Positions 17,852 to 27,571 of a stretch of 36,734 nt of DNA are shown here, in pieces. Each line of letters opens with the position of its first letter. The stretch's first letter is position 1. The notes under the pieces were generated by a model. The model saw only the letters and a program-made list of their open reading frames with translations. It made no database searches and was not told the DNA's origin. Source of the stretch: Candidatus Aphodousia faecigallinarum (GTDB lineage Bacteria > Pseudomonadota > Gammaproteobacteria > Burkholderiales > Burkholderiaceae_F); NCBI GenBank assembly GCA_018714755.1, contig DVMY01000046.1, positions 1-36,734 of the forward strand, given 5' to 3'. The translations under genes were made by a program, and so were the position numbers.

Positions 17852-19120
17852 ATGTCGTTGCTTGAATGGTTGGCCGTAGCCGTTACGATTTTAACGGTAT
17901 ACGCCTTAATCAAACGATTGGAAACGCGTCTCGTGCTTTTCACGGCCGGCTTTGTGCTCTGCTTGGTGTCCATGGATCCGCTGAGCGCGTTGGATTCGTT
18001 TGCCAAGTCCATGACCAATAACTCCTTGGTGATGGCAATCTGCTCGTCAATGGGTTTTGCATTTATTGCCAACTATACCCAATGCGACCGCAGTCTCGTT
18101 CACTATTTGGCCGCTCCGATTCGCGGTTTGGGCGTCTTCCTGATCCCGATCTGCACGGCGGTGACCTTCTTCATTAACATCGCCATTCCGTCTGCCGCCG
18201 GCTGCGCCGCCGCCGTGGGCTCCACGTTGATTCCGGTGATGTTGCGCGCTGGCATTAAGCCTGCTGCCGCCGCCGCTGCCGTGATGGGCGGTACGATTGG
18301 TTCTTACCTCTCTCCGGGTACATCTCACAACCCGTTCGTTGCTGAAATGGCCGGCATTGATGTAATGGAATTCATCGGTTATCACGCTGTCTGGTCATTG
18401 CTCTGCGGCGCCATTTTGGTGGTTGGTTTGCTGATCGTCTGCATTTTCTTGGGCGACGATAAGGGCGAAAAGGTTGACGTTGAAGCCCAAGCCAACGATG
18501 GCTTCAAACCCAATCCTCTTAAGGCTATCATGCCGCTCGTGCCGATCACGATCCTCGTTGTCGGTAACGTTTGGATTCCCGCCATCAAGATGGGCGTGGC
18601 TCAAGCCATGGTCTTGGGCGCGGTCGTCACCTTGTTGGTTGGCTACGCTTTTGACCGCACCAATCCGCAAGAATTCTCTAAGCAATTCTTCAACGGCATG
18701 GGCAAGGGTTACGCTGACGTGATGGGTATCATCATCGCCGCCGGTGTGTTTGCCGCAGGTTTACGCGCGACCGGTTTGATCGATACGTTCGTTGACGTCT
18801 TGAAGCATTCCAACGACATCGCTCGTTGGGGTGGTTCGCTTGGCCCGTGGATCATGGGTACGATCACCGGTTCCGGTGACGCCGCCACAATGGCCTTCAA
18901 CGAAGCCGTCACGCCTCATGCTCCGGAATTCGGCATGGAAATCAAGTCCCTGGGTGCTTTGGCCTTCTTGACCGGTGCCTTGGGCCGTACGATGAGCCCG
19001 ATCGCAGGCGCCATGGTTGTTGTATCCGGTATCGCCATGGCCAACCCGATGGACGTTGCCAAGCGCACCGCCCTGCCTTGCACGATCGCCGTGTTCATGT
19101 TGGCCTTGTTCATGGTCTAG
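17852..19120 (+). CDS. dcuC: C4-dicarboxylate transporter, DcuC family
   Basis: Polytopic; FFINIAIPSAAGCAAAVGSTLIPVMLRAGIKPAAAAAAVMGGTIGSYLSPGTSHNPFVAEMAG and TITGSGDAATMAFNEAVTPHAPEFGM...LGRTMSPIAGAMVV. Confidence 0.88.
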   Translation: MSLLEWLAVAVTILTVYALIKRLETRLVLFTAGFVLCLVSMDPLSALDSFAKSMTNNSLVMAICSSMGFAFIANYTQCDRSLVHYLAAPIRGLGVFLIPICTAVTFFINIAIPSAAGCAAAVGSTLIPVMLRAGIKPAAAAAAVMGGTIGSYLSPGTSHNPFVAEMAGIDVMEFIGYHAVWSLLCGAILVVGLLIVCIFLGDDKGEKVDVEAQANDGFKPNPLKAIMPLVPITILVVGNVWIPAIKMGVAQAMVLGAVVTLLVGYAFDRTNPQEFSKQFFNGMGKGYADVMGIIIAAGVFAAGLRATGLIDTFVDVLKHSNDIARWGGSLGPWIMGTITGSGDAATMAFNEAVTPHAPEFGMEIKSLGALAFLTGALGRTMSPIAGAMVVVSGIAMANPMDVAKRTALPCTIAVFMLALFMV

Positions 19121-19147
19121 TTTGAATACTCAAACTTAACCAATCTC

Positions 19148-19183
19148 AAAAGAGGGGTAGATTCAGTTCTTCCCCTCTTTTTT
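19148..19183 (+). terminator. Rho-independent terminator after dcuC
   Basis: AAAAGAGGGG...CCCCTCTTTTTT. Confidence 0.85.
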
Positions 19184-19254
19184 CAGGACTACAATTTTTC
19201 TTGAAAGAGAGAATTGACTCTCTCATTTTCTGATTTTTGCGTTGGAGAAAAACC

Positions 19255-20529
19255 ATGACTCAATGTGCCTACCATGATCAATTAGTTAGCATTCGTCGTG
19301 AATTGCACCAATTCCCGGAAGAAGGCTGGACGGAATTCTGCACGACTGCCTTCATTGTCGAGCATCTTCGGAAGCTTGGCTATGAAGTTTTAATGGGAGA
19401 GAAGGTTATATCGCGCAAAGATTGTCTTGGCCGCGATCCCAAATTGGTGGCGCAAGCCATTGAAACCGCCAAGGCCCGAGGAGTCAGCCAAGCACTTTTG
19501 GATGAAATGCAAGAATTGACCGGATGCGTTGCCGTTCTCGATACCGGGCGGCCCGGTCCTACTGTTGCCTTGCGCTTTGATATCGACTGCAACAACGTCA
19601 CGGAAAATCCCTCGCCGGAACACCGTGCCAGCAAAGAAGGCTGGGCCTCAAAGCGTCCGGGTCTCATGCATGCCTGCGGGCACGACTCTCACATTTCGTC
19701 CGGTCTTGCCATAGCTCGCTGGGCGATGGAAAACAAGGACCAATTAAACGGTAAGTTAAAGATTGTTTTCCAACCTGCCGAAGAAGGTGTGCGTGGCGCA
19801 GCGGCCGTTGCCGCCAGCGGCATCGTGGATGACTGCGATTACTTCCTCTCAAGCCATATCGCCATGATGGCTAAAACGGGTGAAATTATCACAAGCCCGA
19901 TAGGTTTCCTTTGCACCACCAAATACGATATTTCTTTCAAGGGACGTCCAGCTCATGCTGGTATTGAACCGAACGCTGGCCGCAATGCATTGGCAGCCGC
20001 TTGCCACTGCGTCACACAACTTTTAGGCATTCCGCGCCATGGCGCCGGTATGACACGTGTCAATGTCGGCAAGATCACAGCCGGTGAAGGCCGCAATGTG
20101 ATTCCTGTCAACGCCAAATTGGTGATGGAAGTTCGCGGTGAAACCGGTGAAATCAATCAATTTATGGCTAGCGAAACCGAAAATATCGTCGAAGGTGTTG
20201 CCAAGAGCTTCTCGGTTGAATACCACATCGAAAAAATGGGTGAAGCGGTTGACCTTTTCAATGACAAGGAATTGGTCGATATGCTCGATGACGTTTGCGC
20301 ACATACCGAAGGCGTCAAGAAGGTTTTGCACGAAGTCAATTTCGGCGGATCTGAAGATGCCACAATCCTTGCTCGTCGCGTGCAGGCCCACGGTGGCAAG
20401 GCCGCCTACTTCGTGTTGGGTTCCGACCGTACCGGCGGACACCACACCTCTGACTTCGACATCGACGAAAATTCTTTGGATACCGGTTTGAGAATTTATT
20501 CTCAAATGCTCACACGTTTGATGAAGTAG
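19255..20529 (+). CDS. M20 amidohydrolase, AbgA-like (p-aminobenzoyl-glutamate hydrolase subunit A homologue)
   Basis: RRELHQFPEEGWTEF, LDTGRPGPTVALRFDID, MHACGHDSHISSGLAIA, FQPAEEGVRGAAAV, SRVNVG-like TRVNVGKITAGEGRNVIP, GSEDATILARRVQAHGGKAAYFVLGS; strong resemblance to recalled E. coli AbgA. Start moved to ATG 19255. Confidence 0.88.
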   Translation: MTQCAYHDQLVSIRRELHQFPEEGWTEFCTTAFIVEHLRKLGYEVLMGEKVISRKDCLGRDPKLVAQAIETAKARGVSQALLDEMQELTGCVAVLDTGRPGPTVALRFDIDCNNVTENPSPEHRASKEGWASKRPGLMHACGHDSHISSGLAIARWAMENKDQLNGKLKIVFQPAEEGVRGAAAVAASGIVDDCDYFLSSHIAMMAKTGEIITSPIGFLCTTKYDISFKGRPAHAGIEPNAGRNALAAACHCVTQLLGIPRHGAGMTRVNVGKITAGEGRNVIPVNAKLVMEVRGETGEINQFMASETENIVEGVAKSFSVEYHIEKMGEAVDLFNDKELVDMLDDVCAHTEGVKKVLHEVNFGGSEDATILARRVQAHGGKAAYFVLGSDRTGGHHTSDFDIDENSLDTGLRIYSQMLTRLMK

Positions 20530-20548
20530 TCCTTCAATAGCTGGTATT

Positions 20549-20585
20549 AAGATCCGCGGCGCTGAGGTGCCGCGGATCTTTTTGT
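20549..20585 (+). terminator. Rho-independent terminator
   Basis: AAGATCCGCGGC-GCTGAGGT-GCCGCGGATCTTTTTG. Confidence 0.9.
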
Positions 20586-20645
20586 CTTTGGTTTGGCATC
20601 CGACTTTTTTGCCACCATAATTGACAAGAAGAGGAAAAAATTAAA

Positions 20646-23120
20646 ATGGTCGATCGCATCAAAGTTCGGGGCGCCCGAGTTCACAATCTCAAAAATATCA
20701 ATGTTGATGTCCCGCTTAATAAAATCGTGGGGATCGCGGGCGTGTCTGGATCCGGCAAATCTTCTCTTGCTTTAGGTGTTCTTTATGCGGAGGGATCCAG
20801 GCGTTATCTGGATGCATTGTCAACCTACACGCGACGGCGCATGACCCAAACTGCCAAAGCCCAAGTCGATGAAGTTCTGTATGTTCCCGCCGCTCTCGCT
20901 CTTCATCAAAGGCCGTCTATTCCCGGAATTCGAAGTACATTCGGAACCGGAACAGAATTGCTCAATAGCCTGAGATTAATGTTTTCTCGTCTGGCCCAAC
21001 ACAGGTGCCCAAACGGCCACTATATCGAGCCATCATTGAATGTCGCCGCGGGGGAAAAATTGCACTGTCCGGTGTGCGGTGCCGAGTTTTACGCACCTTC
21101 CGCTGAAGAACTCGCTTTCAATAGCTTGGGAGCCTGCAGAACATGCTCGGGCACCGGCATCGTACAGAGCGTTGACCGCTCCACACTTGTGCCTGACGAA
21201 TCCCTTACGATTGACGAAGGCGCTGTGGCTCCTTGGAATTCGCTTATGTGGTCCCTGATGAGCGATGTCTGCAGAGCAATGGGCGTAAGAACAAACATCC
21301 CATTTAGAGATCTGACGGATAAAGAAAAAGACATTGTCTACAACGGCCCGGCTGTCAAAAAACATATTTTCTACAAACCCAAAAACGGTCTGCAAGCCGG
21401 AGAGCTCGATTTCACATACTACAACGCGGTCTACACCGTCGAAAATGCACTCAGTAAAGTTAAAGACGAAAAAGGCATGAAGCGGGTGGAGAAATTTCTC
21501 AAACAGGATATCTGCCCGGATTGTCACGGCTCACGATTAAATCCCGCCGCCCGCGCACCCAAACTGCTTGGTATTTCGCTTGATGAAGCTACACGCATGA
21601 CGCTCTCCGATCTCGTTGTCTGGGTACGCTCTATACCAGATTCGCTTCCCGAGAATATGCGCCCGATGGCACAAAGCATTATTGAGTCGTTTGAAGATGT
21701 CGCAAGAAGACTTCTGGAGTTAGGGCTTGGCTACCTGACACTTGATCGTGCAAGCAATACGCTCTCGACCGGTGAACGCCAGCGCATGCAGCTTGCGCGT
21801 GCTGTGCGCAACCGCACAACCGGCGTGCTCTACGTGCTTGACGAACCCTCTATCGGCTTGCATCCGAGCAACATAGAAGGTTTAATCGGTGTCATGCAGG
21901 ATCTCGTCAAAGATGGCAATTCTGTCATTTTGGTAGACCACGACACGCAAATTCTTTCATGTGCCGATTGGGTGATCGAAATGGGACCGGTTGCAGGCGC
22001 CCAAGGCGGGAAAGTCATCGCAGAAGGACCGATAAAGAAAGTTATTGCAAACTCTAAGTCACAAATCGGTCCGTTCCTAGCAACGAAAAGGAGTCCTCGA
22101 ATTCGACCGCAAGTCCCTGACTCTCAGCTCTTTGATCTTGGCACCATTGTCATGAATACGCGTGCCATCCATACAGTTAAACCGCTTGAAGTCAAAATTC
22201 CAAAAGGCCGCTTAACCGTTGTCACAGGCGTCTCCGGCTCCGGCAAAACCACCTTGGTTCTTGAAAGCCTTGTGCCTGCCATCGACGCTTTGACTAAACA
22301 GCAAAAACTACCCCAACACGTCAAGAAAATTAAAGCCGACGACATCACGGACGTGAAATTAATTGATGCCACACCGATCGGAATTAATATCCGCTCGACA
22401 GTGGCAACCTATGCCAACGTTCATGACGAATTAAGAAAGATTTACGCAAAAATACCGGCCAGCAAGGCTCTTGGATTAAAAGCGGGAGACTTTTCCTACA
22501 ACACTGGCAAACTTCGCTGTTCGTTATGCGACGGAACCGGAGAAATCAGTCTGGACGTACAGTTTTTGCCCGACGTCGACATCCCCTGTCCGCAATGCCA
22601 AGGCAGCCGCTACAGTGAAGAGGCGCAAGAGATCTCATCTGAGGCTGTTTTTGCCAGCCACTCTTTGCCGGAATTAATGTCGATGGATGTCAACAGCGTG
22701 CTTGCCATCTGCGGAAAAGAAAAATTAATCGCTCAGCGTCTAAAGGTTCTGCAAGAACTGGGCTTAGGTTATTTAACACTAGGCGAGCAAACGCCCAGCC
22801 TCTCGGGCGGCGAAGCGCAGCGTTTGAAATTAGCAAGCGAAATGGGCAAAGCGCAATTGCAAAACGTTTTTGTTTTTGATGAGCCAACGATTGGTTTGCA
22901 TCCGCTGGATGTCAAAGTGCTCTTAAATGTTTTTGAAAATCTGATCGCCCAAGGCGCAACGGTGATTGTCATCGAACATGATTTGGACATTATCCGCAAC
23001 GCCGACTACATCATTGACATGGGCCCTGGTGGCGGTGAGTCGGGTGGGAAAATTGTGGCCGCAGGCTCACCCACTGCAATACAAAAGTCTTCGGAAAGCA
23101 TTACCGGACACTACCTGTAG
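20646..23120 (+). CDS. UvrA-like ABC ATPase (UvrA paralogue, 824 aa)
   Basis: Two Walker A (GVSGSGKSSLA; GVSGSGKTTLV), two signature regions (LSTGERQRMQLARA; LSGGEAQRLKLASE), UvrA zinc motifs CSLCDGTGEISLDVQFLPDVDIPCPQCQGSRY and CPDCHGSRLN. Shorter than canonical UvrA. Confidence 0.9.
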   Translation: MVDRIKVRGARVHNLKNINVDVPLNKIVGIAGVSGSGKSSLALGVLYAEGSRRYLDALSTYTRRRMTQTAKAQVDEVLYVPAALALHQRPSIPGIRSTFGTGTELLNSLRLMFSRLAQHRCPNGHYIEPSLNVAAGEKLHCPVCGAEFYAPSAEELAFNSLGACRTCSGTGIVQSVDRSTLVPDESLTIDEGAVAPWNSLMWSLMSDVCRAMGVRTNIPFRDLTDKEKDIVYNGPAVKKHIFYKPKNGLQAGELDFTYYNAVYTVENALSKVKDEKGMKRVEKFLKQDICPDCHGSRLNPAARAPKLLGISLDEATRMTLSDLVVWVRSIPDSLPENMRPMAQSIIESFEDVARRLLELGLGYLTLDRASNTLSTGERQRMQLARAVRNRTTGVLYVLDEPSIGLHPSNIEGLIGVMQDLVKDGNSVILVDHDTQILSCADWVIEMGPVAGAQGGKVIAEGPIKKVIANSKSQIGPFLATKRSPRIRPQVPDSQLFDLGTIVMNTRAIHTVKPLEVKIPKGRLTVVTGVSGSGKTTLVLESLVPAIDALTKQQKLPQHVKKIKADDITDVKLIDATPIGINIRSTVATYANVHDELRKIYAKIPASKALGLKAGDFSYNTGKLRCSLCDGTGEISLDVQFLPDVDIPCPQCQGSRYSEEAQEISSEAVFASHSLPELMSMDVNSVLAICGKEKLIAQRLKVLQELGLGYLTLGEQTPSLSGGEAQRLKLASEMGKAQLQNVFVFDEPTIGLHPLDVKVLLNVFENLIAQGATVIVIEHDLDIIRNADYIIDMGPGGGESGGKIVAAGSPTAIQKSSESITGHYL

Positions 23121-23238
23121 TTCGCATTTTTGGCAGACAAAAGGTCAACACACGGGTAAAATAATACAGTTTTACATTTTGTCGCTCAGCTTATCGAGCG
23201 TATTTACATGATTTATTGTTTTTGAAAGGAAATTTCCA

Positions 23239-23964
23239 ATGTCCGGACACTCTAAGTGGGCCAATATTCAACACCGCAAAGGCCGTCAAGATGCCAAGCG
23301 TTCCAATTTGTGGACGAAACTCGTCCGTGAAATTATGGTGGCTGCCCGCAACGGCGCCGACCCCGATGGCAACTCGCGCCTTCGTCTCGCTCTTTTGAAG
23401 GCTCGCGCTGGCAACGTGCCCAAAGACACCATTAAAAACGCCATTTTGAAGGGCTCCGGCCAATTAGAAGGTGTCAAATTTGAAGAAGCTCGTTATGAAG
23501 GCTATGGTGTCGGCGGCGCCGCGTTGATTATCGATGCAGCAACTGATAACCGCACGCGCACCGTGGCCGATGTGCGTCACATTTTGAGTAAAAACGGCGG
23601 CAACCTCGGCGCTGAAGGCTCCGTGTCCTTTATGTTTAAACACTGCGGTCAATTCCTCTTTGCACCCGGCACGGCCACAGAAGACGATGTCATGGCTATC
23701 GCGCTTGACGCAGGCGCCGATGACGTAATTGTGGACGATGAAGGCGGCATTGAAGTGACGTGTGATCCGCAAGCTTTTGAAGCGGTCAACGAGGCTTTTG
23801 AAAAGGCCGGCATGAAGCCTGAAATGGCAGAAGTCACGATGAAGGCTTTAAACGAAACCTCTTTGAGCGGCGAAGATGCTGAACGCATGCAACGTCTGAT
23901 TGACGCTCTTGAAGATTTGGACGACGTCCAACAGGTTTACACGACGGCTGTATTTGAAGACTAA
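23239..23964 (+). CDS. yebC: YebC/PmpR-family regulator
   Basis: [65 protein letters not shown]-like C-terminus. Confidence 0.96.
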   Translation: MSGHSKWANIQHRKGRQDAKRSNLWTKLVREIMVAARNGADPDGNSRLRLALLKARAGNVPKDTIKNAILKGSGQLEGVKFEEARYEGYGVGGAALIIDAATDNRTRTVADVRHILSKNGGNLGAEGSVSFMFKHCGQFLFAPGTATEDDVMAIALDAGADDVIVDDEGGIEVTCDPQAFEAVNEAFEKAGMKPEMAEVTMKALNETSLSGEDAERMQRLIDALEDLDDVQQVYTTAVFED

Positions 23965-23986
23965 AAACTTTCTCCAGGAGCTCTCC

Positions 23987-25264
23987 ATGAAGATTCTCGT
24001 TGTTGGCAGCGGTGGTCGCGAACATGCTATCGCGTGGCGTTTGGCGCAGGACGCTCGAGTGGAAACCGTTTATGTGGCGCCGGGTAATGCCGGCACCGCC
24101 TTGACGAAAAAACTGATCAATGTGCCGGAATCCGATATTGCCCGCCTAGCGGATTTTGTTAAAACCAACGACATTCGCTTCACGGTCGTCGGTCCTGAAG
24201 CTCCTCTTGCCGCGGGTATTGTGGATCACTTCCGAGCTTGTGGTCTAAAAATTTTCGGTCCGACGAAAGCTGCGGCTCAACTGGAAAGCTCCAAGGACTT
24301 CGCCAAAGCTTTCATGAAGCGCCACGGCATACCAACCGCCGATTACGAAACCTTCACGGATGCGGCTGCCGCCCACGCTTACATTGATAAAAAAGGCGCT
24401 CCCATTGTCATCAAAGCTGATGGACTGGCTGCCGGCAAAGGCGTCATTGTCGCCATGGATTTAGCGCAAGCTCACGAAGCCGTCGATGACATGCTTGAAG
24501 GCAATGCGTTTGGAGCCGCAGGTGCCCGCGTCGTCATTGAGGACTTCTTAAAAGGTGAGGAAGCGAGTTTCATTGTCATGGTTGACGGTGAACATATTCT
24601 GCCCATGGCTTCCAGCCAAGATCATAAGCGGTTGCTCGACCATGACATGGGACCGAATACAGGTGGCATGGGGGCCTACTCCCCCGCTCCGATCGTCACC
24701 GATGCCATTCATGAACAAGTCATGCGTGAAATCATTCGACCGACCGTTGAAGGCATGGCCGCTGATGGTATTCCTTTCACGGGCTTTCTTTACGCCGGCT
24801 TAATGATTGATCGTGACGATCAAGGCAAAAGTGTTGTAAAGACTCTCGAATTTAATTGCCGCATGGGTGATCCGGAAACACAGCCCATCATGAGCCGTCT
24901 GTCTTCTTCTTTGGTTGACATGGTAGAGGCCGCTATCGAAGGAAGATTGGATACTGTGCAAGCCAAATGGGACGAGCGTGTGGCGCTCGGCGTTGTATGC
25001 GCGGCGCGCGGCTATCCGGAAAAACCGGAAAAAGGCGCTCAAATCACTATGTTGCCGGCCGAAAATGACTCGCTGCACGTTTTTCACGCCGGTACAAAGG
25101 CTCATGAAGGACAAACCGTTGTTTCCGGCGGCCGTGTTCTTTGTGTCGTTGGCTTGGGCGAAACGGTCAAGGATGCGGCTCAAAAGGCTTATGACGGCGT
25201 CAAAAAAGTTCGTTTTGATGGTATGCAATATCGCACCGATATCGGCTACCGAGCGATGAAATAA
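23987..25264 (+). CDS. purD: Phosphoribosylamine-glycine ligase
   Basis: MKILVVGSGGREHAIAWRLAQD, GPEAPLAAGIVD, DHDMGPNTGGMGAYSPAP, LEFNCRMGDPETQ. Start moved from 23900 to ATG 23987 (AGGAG upstream). Confidence 0.96.
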   Translation: MKILVVGSGGREHAIAWRLAQDARVETVYVAPGNAGTALTKKLINVPESDIARLADFVKTNDIRFTVVGPEAPLAAGIVDHFRACGLKIFGPTKAAAQLESSKDFAKAFMKRHGIPTADYETFTDAAAAHAYIDKKGAPIVIKADGLAAGKGVIVAMDLAQAHEAVDDMLEGNAFGAAGARVVIEDFLKGEEASFIVMVDGEHILPMASSQDHKRLLDHDMGPNTGGMGAYSPAPIVTDAIHEQVMREIIRPTVEGMAADGIPFTGFLYAGLMIDRDDQGKSVVKTLEFNCRMGDPETQPIMSRLSSSLVDMVEAAIEGRLDTVQAKWDERVALGVVCAARGYPEKPEKGAQITMLPAENDSLHVFHAGTKAHEGQTVVSGGRVLCVVGLGETVKDAAQKAYDGVKKVRFDGMQYRTDIGYRAMK

Positions 25265-25275
25265 GTCGTTTTAAT

Positions 25276-25302
25276 GCGGGAAAGGCCACTTTCCCGCTTT
25301 TT
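25276..25302 (+). terminator. Rho-independent terminator after purD
   Basis: GCGGGAAAG-GCCA-CTTTCCCGCTTTTT. Confidence 0.8.
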
Positions 25303-25306
25303 GTTT

Positions 25307-25915
25307 ATGCGTTTTGGATTTTTCGGCGGAACATTCAATCCCGTACATTTAGGGCATCTGACCTTAGCCAATGAGGCCATTGAATCTCTTCAACTGGATC
25401 ATCTTTGGTGGTTACCGGCCAATCCTTGGCAGAAAGACGCCGCCGATTTAATGCCGGTTGATGATCGACTTGAAATGCTCAAAAGAGCGATCGCTGATCA
25501 GACAAAAATGTCGATTGACACTCGTGAGCTGGATCGACACACATCCTCCTACTCCATTGACACGGTTAAAGAACTCGCACAACTTTATCCTAAAGACGAT
25601 CGCTTTTATCTGATCGGTTCTGATCAGTGGGAAAATTTTCATACATGGAAAAACTGGCGGGATATCTTTGATTACGTCACTATCGTTGTCTTTTCTAGAA
25701 ACGGGCAACACAATGTGCCTGCCACTGAGGTCTCTCGCTTTTTGTCGCAACATGCCATCGAAGTAAAAATGCTCACCATGCCCGCACTTGATATTGAATC
25801 AAGCCAAATCCGGAAAATGCTCGCTCAACAACCTTGCAATTACTCGCTTTTGAAAAACAAACTTCCATCAAACGTTCTTAATTACTTGCAAGCAAAAGAG
25901 CTAAGAAAAGATTGA
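25307..25915 (+). CDS. nadD: Nicotinate-nucleotide adenylyltransferase
   Basis: MRFGFFGGTFNPVHLGHL...LWWLPANPWQK...FYLIGSDQWENFHTWKNW...IESSQIRKML. ORF-track start lies in the purD terminator. Confidence 0.95.
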   Translation: MRFGFFGGTFNPVHLGHLTLANEAIESLQLDHLWWLPANPWQKDAADLMPVDDRLEMLKRAIADQTKMSIDTRELDRHTSSYSIDTVKELAQLYPKDDRFYLIGSDQWENFHTWKNWRDIFDYVTIVVFSRNGQHNVPATEVSRFLSQHAIEVKMLTMPALDIESSQIRKMLAQQPCNYSLLKNKLPSNVLNYLQAKELRKD

Positions 25916-25956
25916 TACAATCTCTCCTATAAACCAAACAAATAAGAGATTAATTT

Positions 25957-26388
25957 ATGGATATTCGTAAACTGCAACGTGTGATTGTTGACGCCCTCGA
26001 AGACGTGAAAGCACAAGACATCGTTGTTTATAACACAAAGCATCTTACTTCCGAATTTGAGCGTGTCATTATTGCCACCGGTTCGTCAAATCGTCAAACG
26101 CGCGCCTTGGGCTATAACGTTAGCCATGAAGTCAAACAAGCCGGCGGTGAAGTCATTGGCATGGAAGGCACGGATACCGGCGAGTGGGTGCTTGTGGACT
26201 GCGGACAGGCTATCGTACACATTCTGCAGCCCGCCATGCGTGAGTACTACAACCTCGAAGAGGTTTGGGGCGGAAAAAAAGTCAATATCAAACTGAGTTC
26301 TGAAAAGGAAAAAGAACAAGAAAAGCAACCCGCTGCTCGCCGTCGTCATATCGTCCGCGGAAAAACCATTAAAATCGTGGAAGACTAG
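25957..26388 (+). CDS. rsfS: Ribosomal silencing factor
   Basis: ALEDVKAQDIVVYNTKHLT...GTDTGEWVLVDCGQAIVHILQPAMREYYNLEEVWG. Confidence 0.95.
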   Translation: MDIRKLQRVIVDALEDVKAQDIVVYNTKHLTSEFERVIIATGSSNRQTRALGYNVSHEVKQAGGEVIGMEGTDTGEWVLVDCGQAIVHILQPAMREYYNLEEVWGGKKVNIKLSSEKEKEQEKQPAARRRHIVRGKTIKIVED

Positions 26389-26399
26389 TTCAAACACGG

Positions 26400-26422
26400 A
26401 GGCTGCTTAGGCAGCCTTTTTT
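26400..26422 (+). terminator. Rho-independent terminator
   Basis: AGGCTGCTTAGGCAGCCTTTTTT, only 8 nt before rlmH start. Confidence 0.75.
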
Positions 26423-26429
26423 AAATTTT

Positions 26430-26897
26430 ATGAAAATCACCATTGTCGCCGTTGGTCTAAGACAGCCCGCCTGGGCTGACGCTGCTGTTGAAGACTATTT
26501 AGGACGCTTTCCAAAAGATTGGAGCGTGACTATCAAGGCCGTGAAGCCCGAGCAAAGAGCCGGGCAAAGCACGACCAATATCATGCGCATTGAAGCCGAG
26601 CGTATTCGGGCGGCCATTCCTCACAACAGTCTCATCATCGCCATGGATGAAAGGGGAAAAGACTTAACAACCATGGACTTTGCTAAAAAAATCCGTTCGT
26701 GGCGAGACTCCGGTGAATCCCTTTGCTTTGTCATTGGCGGCGCTGATGGCTTAGATTCTGAACTGAAAGCGCAAGCGCAAATGCTGCTGAGGCTTTCTTC
26801 CATGACACTGCCTCACGCCATGGCTCGAGTGATGCTCACCGAACAGATTTACCGCGCCTTCAGCATCCTCACCAATCATCCTTATCACCGAGCATAA
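26430..26897 (+). CDS. rlmH: 23S rRNA pseudouridine1915 N3-methyltransferase
   Basis: MDERGKDLTTMDFAKKI, FVIGGADGLDSE, MTLPHAMARVMLTEQIYRAFSILTNHPYHRA. Confidence 0.97.
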   Translation: MKITIVAVGLRQPAWADAAVEDYLGRFPKDWSVTIKAVKPEQRAGQSTTNIMRIEAERIRAAIPHNSLIIAMDERGKDLTTMDFAKKIRSWRDSGESLCFVIGGADGLDSELKAQAQMLLRLSSMTLPHAMARVMLTEQIYRAFSILTNHPYHRA

Positions 26898-26898
26898 A

Positions 26899-27549
26899 GT
26901 GCAAACGATGAACTCCCCTCTTTCCCTTTATTTAGCGTCCAAAAGTCCTCGCCGCAGGGAAATTTTGCTGCAACTGGGTTTTTCTCCCATTGTTGTCGCC
27001 AGCAATGCTCACACGTTGCGTAATTTTCAAGGCGATGAGGTTCAACTCCCTGGGGAATCGCCCCAAGACTATGTCGTACGGATTGCGAAAGAAAAGGCGC
27101 TGATTGCTTTTGAAAAACTTAGGCGTGAAAACCAACCGGTTTTACCCCTTCTGTCAGCGGATACAACGGTCATTATCGATGACTTGATTTTGGGCAAGCC
27201 GGACGACGAATCACAGGCCAAGGCTTTCTTGCGGCGCCTATCGGGGCGATCGCATGAAGTTAGAACCGCTGTTTGCGTCGGAACAGAACCTGATAACCTG
27301 AAACTAGCTGTTAGCGTCTCCAAAGTTCGGTTTAAAACGCTCTCGGAAGATGAAATTTCCGCATACGTGCGTTTGGCCGAACCGTATGACAAAGCGGGAG
27401 GCTATGGCATTCAGGGATTGGCCGGCGCGTTTATTTGTGACATTCAGGGATCTTATAGTGGCATCATGGGATTACCCGTTTTTGAAACCTGTGAACTTTT
27501 AAAATCATTCGGACTTGATCTCTTTACCGGTGAAAGTCCGCTAAAATAA
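26899..27549 (+). CDS. Maf-family nucleoside triphosphate pyrophosphatase
   Basis: LYLASKSPRRREILLQLGF, LSADTTVIIDDLILGKP, AGGYGIQGLAGAFI, GSYSGIMGLPVFET. GTG 26899 or ATG 26908 start. Confidence 0.94.
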   Translation: MQTMNSPLSLYLASKSPRRREILLQLGFSPIVVASNAHTLRNFQGDEVQLPGESPQDYVVRIAKEKALIAFEKLRRENQPVLPLLSADTTVIIDDLILGKPDDESQAKAFLRRLSGRSHEVRTAVCVGTEPDNLKLAVSVSKVRFKTLSEDEISAYVRLAEPYDKAGGYGIQGLAGAFICDIQGSYSGIMGLPVFETCELLKSFGLDLFTGESPLK

Positions 27550-27571
27550 TCAGGTTGACTGGAGGCTATCC

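Noticed and set aside
20023-20505. 160-aa antisense ORF in the AbgA-like gene
   Set aside because: Fully antisense to a clearly conserved gene with no recognisable domain; typical shadow ORF. Same applies to 5798..6352, 11851..12405, 21033..21527, 24800..25228 and 29385..29795.
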